Of a stretch of DNA of 64,000 bases, positions 60,406 to 64,000 are shown piece after piece. The translations under genes were made by a program, and so were the position numbers. A model generated the notes under the pieces. It was given only the letters and a program-made list of their open reading frames with translations, was not told the DNA's origin and made no database searches. Source of the DNA: an uncultured Saprospirales bacterium (GTDB lineage Bacteria > Bacteroidota > Bacteroidia > Chitinophagales > JADIYW01); the NCBI GenBank assembly GCA_938008535.1, contig CALLKF010000155.1, positions 29,850 through 93,849 on the forward strand. Direction: 5' to 3'. How positions within the stretch are numbered: the stretch's first letter is position 1; every line of letters begins with the position of its first letter.

Positions 60406-61737
60406 CTAATTGATTTTGTATTCTTCTATCTTTCGGTATAAAGTAGTTAAGCCAATATTGAGCAATTTAGCAGCTTCTGTTTTATTGCCATTGGTGTAGT
60501 TCAGTACTTTTTGAATATGCAGTTTTTCTACACTGGATAAATCAAAGGCAGAAAGTTGTTTGTAAGGATTAATATTTTTTTTGAAATCTAAAGGCAGTGT
60601 ATCGACATTTAATTCATTGCCTTCTGAAAGTATCACACTTCTTTCTATGACATTTTTTAATTCACGAATGTTTCCATTCCATTCCTGATTTTTGAGAGCG
60701 TCTATAAACTCAGCAGAAAGCGAATACACTTGTTTATTTGTTTTAGCAGCAAATAAGCTAGTAAAGTGTTTTGCTAATACTTCAATATCAGCAATTCGTT
60801 CGCGCAATGCCGGCAATGTAATCTGGAAAACAGATAAACGATAAAACAGATCATTACGAAAATTTCCTTTTTCAATTTCACTTTTCAAGTCTCGGTTCGT
60901 AGCTGCAATAATTCTGACATTTATTTTTTTTTGTTTGCTTTCACCAACTTTTATTAATTCACCGGATTCTAAAACACGCAATAATTTTGCCTGTAAGTCT
61001 AAACTCATTTCACCAACTTCGTCTAAAAATATCGTGCCAGTATTGGCTTCTTCAAACAATCCTTTTTTGTCTTTTGTTGCACCGGTAAATGCACCTGCTG
61101 TATGTCCAAACATTTCGCTTTCCAATAATTCTTTACTAAACGCAGAACAGTTAATCGCTACGAATGGCTTGTTCTTTCGCAAGCTGGCTTGATGAATAGA
61201 TTGTGCAAACACTTCTTTGCCTGTTCCTGTTTCACCTAACAATAAAACTGTAGTATCTGTTGCAGCTACTTTCTTCGCCAATTCAATTGCAGCTATAATT
61301 GGCTTTGATTTACCTAAAATGTTTTCGAAAGAATATTTTTGTTCTACTTGTTTTTCTAACTGGTTTATTCTTTTGGATAGATTTACTTTTTCTATCGCAC
61401 GATTCAGCAATGGAATAATTTTATTGTTGTCATCACCTTTAGTGATGTAATCAAACGCGCCGTTTTTTATGGCTTGCACACCGTCTGCAATATTTCCGTA
61501 AGCAGTCATTAATATGATTTCTATTTCAGGATGCAGTGCTTTGATTTCTTTAACTAAGTCAACTCCATTACCATCCGGTAATTTTACATCGCATAAAACA
61601 ACATCAATATGATTGATTTCTATTTTCTTCAAACCAGCTTTGCAAGTGCCTGCTTCTATTACTTCAAAACCTTCCAGTCCAATTATTCTGGATAATAAAC
61701 CTCTGAGTTTTTCTTCGTCATCAATTATTAAGATCAT
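60406..61737 (-). CDS. Sigma-54-dependent NtrC-family response regulator, Kdp-linked
   Basis: A 443-aa activator. The receiver domain (~1-120) has the acidic pair in ILIIDDEEKLRGLL, the phospho-Asp in DVVLCDVKLPDGNG and the Lys in FDYITKGDD. The AAA+ domain (~135-370) has Walker A LLGETGTGKEVFAQSIH, the sigma-54-contact motif GAFTGA in AGAFTGATKDKKGLFEEA, Walker B GTIFLDEVGEMSLDLQ and the arginine-finger region FRNDLFYRLSVFQITLPALR. A Fis-type HTH ends the protein (NKTEAAKLLNIGLTTLYRKI). It replaces KdpE of proteobacteria and probably pairs with the kinase at 49729. A TAATTTTG element lies 4 nt before its ATG. Confidence 0.95.
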   Translation of the reverse strand: MILIIDDEEKLRGLLSRIIGLEGFEVIEAGTCKAGLKKIEINHIDVVLCDVKLPDGNGVDLVKEIKALHPEIEIILMTAYGNIADGVQAIKNGAFDYITKGDDNNKIIPLLNRAIEKVNLSKRINQLEKQVEQKYSFENILGKSKPIIAAIELAKKVAATDTTVLLLGETGTGKEVFAQSIHQASLRKNKPFVAINCSAFSKELLESEMFGHTAGAFTGATKDKKGLFEEANTGTIFLDEVGEMSLDLQAKLLRVLESGELIKVGESKQKKINVRIIAATNRDLKSEIEKGNFRNDLFYRLSVFQITLPALRERIADIEVLAKHFTSLFAAKTNKQVYSLSAEFIDALKNQEWNGNIRELKNVIERSVILSEGNELNVDTLPLDFKKNINPYKQLSAFDLSSVEKLHIQKVLNYTNGNKTEAAKLLNIGLTTLYRKIEEYKIN

Positions 61738-61741
61738 GGAA

Positions 61742-61749
61742 CAAAATTA
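61742..61749 (-). promoter_or_regulatory. Bacteroidota -7 element (TAATTTTG) before the response regulator
   Basis: The minus strand reads TAATTTTG, an exact TAnnTTTG match with 4 nt to the ATG at 61737. A leaderless mRNA is predicted. Confidence 0.5.
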
Positions 61750-61915
61750 CAAAGTTTAAATGATGAAAAGCGTTCGGATTAGAAAAAGCGACTTGATTGT
61801 AGAACAAGTTCCGCTCATTTATCATCCGAAAGAAAAAAAGATTTTTGCAGAAAAGAGTAAAAATCAATAAATCTTAAAAACCAATCGAATCGGCAACTTT
61901 TCCATTTTGCATTTG

Positions 61916-61923
61916 TATTTTTG
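61916..61923 (+). promoter_or_regulatory. Bacteroidota -7 element (TATTTTTG) before mvaD
   Basis: TATTTTTG matches TAnnTTTG exactly and ends 7 nt before the mvaD ATG at 61931. It supports that start over 61907, which would lie upstream of the promoter. Confidence 0.5.
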
Positions 61924-61930
61924 CAGTCAA

Positions 61931-62992
61931 ATGTCAAATCCATTTAAAAATACACAAGGTGAAGTTGCCTGGCGAAGTCCATCGAATATAGCACTCGTAA
62001 AATATTGGGGCAAATATAGTAACCAATTGCCACGCAATGCGTCGATTAGTTTTACATTGAATAATGCGTATTCAGAAATGTCTGTGAAATATCAGCCAAA
62101 AACAACCGACGACAAAAACGTTGAATTAAAATTTTATTTTGAAGAAAAAGAAAACCTAAAGTTTAAAGCAAAAATTCAAACGTTTTTAGAAAGCATAATT
62201 GTGCATTTTCCGTTTCTGACTCATTTTTCTTTAGAAATTCATTCGCATAATTCGTTTCCGCATTCTACAGGCATTGCCAGTTCAGCGTCGTCAATGTCTG
62301 CTTTGGCCTTGTGTTTAGTAGATATTGAAAATGCGTTGGATGGTGGTTTGCGTCCAAACGAATTTTTTGAAAAAGCCAGCATTATTGCACGATTAGGTTC
62401 TGGTAGCGCGTGTCGTTCGGTGTTTCCATATTTGGCAGTTTGGGGCAAGCATCCAGAAATTCCATTGTCGTCAAATGAACATGCTGTTCCTTATTTTCAG
62501 GATTTAAATCCAATTTTCAAAACCTATAAAGATGCCATTTTAATTGTTTCTTCAGATGAAAAATCGGTGTCGAGTCGAGCTGGTCACTCGCTGATGGAAG
62601 GCAATCCGTATGCAGAAAGCAGATACAAACAAGCTGAAACCAACTTAAGCGACTTGATTTCTGCCATGAAAGCAGGAAATCTTGAAAAATTTGGTGAAAT
62701 AGTTGAAAATGAAGCACTTACATTGCACGCACTGATGATGTGTTCTACACCGTCTTATATGCTAATGTTACCTAATACGCTGAAAATTATTGATTTAATA
62801 AAAACATACAGAGCAGAAAAAGGTGTACCTTTGTACTACACATTAGATGCTGGACCAAATTTACATTTGTTGTATCCGTCAGAAAATAAGCAAGAAGTTG
62901 AAACTTTTATCCAACAAGAGTTGTTAAAACATTGTGAAAACGAAAAGGTGATTTACGATGAAGTTGGAAAAGGTGCTACGAAATTGAAATAA
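61931..62992 (+). CDS. mvaD: Diphosphomevalonate decarboxylase
   Basis: MvaD makes isopentenyl diphosphate from mevalonate diphosphate with ATP, the last step of the mevalonate pathway. Visible are WRSPSNIALVKYWGKYSNQL and NASISFTLNNAYSEMSV near the start, the GHMP ATP-binding motif FPHSTGIASSASSMSALALC, the catalytic region LGSGSACRSVFPYLAVWGKH, KSVSSRAGHSLMEGNPYAES and YTLDAGPNLHLLYP. These all match eukaryote/Bacteroidota-type decarboxylases, with the catalytic Asp in TLDAGPN. The ATG at 61931 lies just after a TATTTTTG element. It is 7 bp upstream of the GHMP kinase and in the same operon. Confidence 0.96.
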   Translation: MSNPFKNTQGEVAWRSPSNIALVKYWGKYSNQLPRNASISFTLNNAYSEMSVKYQPKTTDDKNVELKFYFEEKENLKFKAKIQTFLESIIVHFPFLTHFSLEIHSHNSFPHSTGIASSASSMSALALCLVDIENALDGGLRPNEFFEKASIIARLGSGSACRSVFPYLAVWGKHPEIPLSSNEHAVPYFQDLNPIFKTYKDAILIVSSDEKSVSSRAGHSLMEGNPYAESRYKQAETNLSDLISAMKAGNLEKFGEIVENEALTLHALMMCSTPSYMLMLPNTLKIIDLIKTYRAEKGVPLYYTLDAGPNLHLLYPSENKQEVETFIQQELLKHCENEKVIYDEVGKGATKLK

Positions 62993-62999
62993 AATTTAG

Positions 63000-63947
63000 A
63001 TGTCTAAAAACGAACAAACTTTTAATTCAAAAATCTTACTGTTTGGTGAATACAGCATCATTCAGGATTCGATGGGTTTGACGTTGCCGTATAACGAATT
63101 CAGCGGTAAGTTGACGTTTGATGTGAACGAAATTAATGAGCAATTCGTGACAGAATCAAACGATCATTTGGTTGAATTTGCCAATTACATTCAGAATTTA
63201 TTAGCAACTAAAAAATTAACGATTGATTTTGATATCGATGCGTTTAAACAAGATATTGAAGATGGTATGTATTTCCAGTCATCGATTCCGCAAGGTTTTG
63301 GTGTTGGAAGCAGTGGCGCTTTAGTGGCTGCCGTTTATGGAAAATACACAAAAAATAAAATTACGATTGACAGCGCACCAAACAAAGGAACGATTTTAGA
63401 ATTGAAAGCAATTTTAGCGAAAATGGAATCGCATTTTCATGGTAGCAGTTCTGGCGTTGATCCTTTGATTTGTTATTTGAATTTACCTTTATTGATCAAC
63501 GGAAAAAACGGCGTAGAACCGGTGAAAGTGGAAATGAATAATTTAGGTAAAGGTGCGATTTTCTTAATAGATACAGGCATTTCGCGCAGCACCGAACCAT
63601 TGGTGAAATATTACATGGAACGCATGGAAGAACCAAGTTTCCGTGAGTTCGTTGATAAACAATTGAAGCCGTTTGCAAATAACTGCATTCAGGCATTTTT
63701 AGATGGCGACAAAGAAACCTTGTTTGCTTACATGAAACTCTTATCTAAATTCCAGTTCGAGCATTTTAAACCGATGATACCAAAACTGTTTAATAAAATG
63801 TGGAAACGAGGATTAGACAGTGGTGAATATTACTTAAAATTGTGCGGCGCTGGTGGTGGTGGCTTTATCTTAGGTTTCACACAAAACTACGAACATACAA
63901 AAAAACAACTTAAAGGCCAAAATTTAGAGTTGTTGTGTAGTATATAA
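63000..63947 (+). CDS. GHMP kinase, mevalonate kinase-like
   Basis: A 315-aa GHMP-fold kinase. The first strand is NSKILLFGEYSIIQDSMGLT (the 'GK.iL.GEh.v..g' position), the ATP-binding glycine motif is IPQGFGVGSSGALVAAVYGK, an Asp-containing region is HFHGSSSGVDPLICYLNLPL, and the C-terminal glycine-rich LKLCGAGGGGFILGFTQ is motif III. Located directly after mvaD, it probably phosphorylates mevalonate (or phosphomevalonate) in isoprenoid synthesis, as in other Bacteroidota. Which of the two kinase steps it performs cannot be told from the sequence alone. It reads to within 53 bp of the window end; nothing is seen after it. Confidence 0.85.
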   Translation: MSKNEQTFNSKILLFGEYSIIQDSMGLTLPYNEFSGKLTFDVNEINEQFVTESNDHLVEFANYIQNLLATKKLTIDFDIDAFKQDIEDGMYFQSSIPQGFGVGSSGALVAAVYGKYTKNKITIDSAPNKGTILELKAILAKMESHFHGSSSGVDPLICYLNLPLLINGKNGVEPVKVEMNNLGKGAIFLIDTGISRSTEPLVKYYMERMEEPSFREFVDKQLKPFANNCIQAFLDGDKETLFAYMKLLSKFQFEHFKPMIPKLFNKMWKRGLDSGEYYLKLCGAGGGGFILGFTQNYEHTKKQLKGQNLELLCSI

Positions 63948-64000
63948 ACGACCAATTTTTTACTTAAAAAAAAAATTACTTCTGAATTTCGCTTGTTGTT

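Noticed and set aside
1..64000. tRNA, rRNA or tmRNA genes
   Set aside because: No cloverleaf-like stretch with GGTTCRA or rRNA signature was recognised on either strand; reading by eye could miss one, but none is supported.

Overview
The window comes from a low-G+C (about one third G+C by eye) member of the Bacteroidota. The evidence is a very large secreted protein with PKD repeats and a type IX secretion (Por) C-terminal sorting tail, mevalonate-pathway genes (mvaD plus a GHMP kinase), many promoters of the Bacteroidota TAnnTTTG type, almost no Shine-Dalgarno sequences, and Bacteroidota-style variants of YbeY and the Kdp system. I cannot name the genus.

Layout. Positions 1-20750 are a surface-polysaccharide locus. 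It holds several glycosyltransferases (the first cut by the window edge), a Wzm/Wzt ABC exporter pair, three-step amino-uronate genes (wlbC-wlbB-wlbA type), two membrane acyltransferase-3 proteins, methyltransferases, and the T9SS cargo protein at 11067-14540. Positions 20759-29847 are housekeeping and mixed genes: ybeY, a sugar epimerase, a TrpF-like barrel, heme A synthase, anmK, a TauE/SafE transporter and an ABC exporter. Positions 29850-32060 look like an accessory patch: REP-like palindromes, an unrecognised G+C-rich gene, a decayed Asn/Lys-rich low-complexity frame and an orphan lipoprotein. Positions 32125-36106 carry outer-membrane proteins and the initiating sugar transferase. Positions 36456-49721 are recA, an LpxH-like phosphoesterase, TerC, an S41 protease, NhaD, DUF1015, a histone-H1-like protein, a PaiB-like protein, hemN and a GH13 glucosidase.

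Positions 49729-61737 are a complete but broken Kdp potassium-uptake locus on the minus strand. In transcription order it runs: NtrC-type response regulator, 98-aa protein, 27-aa membrane peptide, kdpF, kdpA, kdpB, kdpC, a short KdpD lacking its kinase half, and a separate histidine kinase. kdpB is split after codon 82 by a 2742-bp IS1595-type element (55005-57746). The element has 24-bp imperfect terminal inverted repeats (20/24 matches) and a perfect 8-bp target duplication, CAAAATTG. Removing the element and one duplication restores a 670-codon KdpB in silico. The element carries three passenger genes and a nested palindromic structure besides its transposase; I regard this as the most interesting part of the window. 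The window ends with the two mevalonate-pathway genes.

All calls are from reading the sequence and family knowledge; no searches were run.
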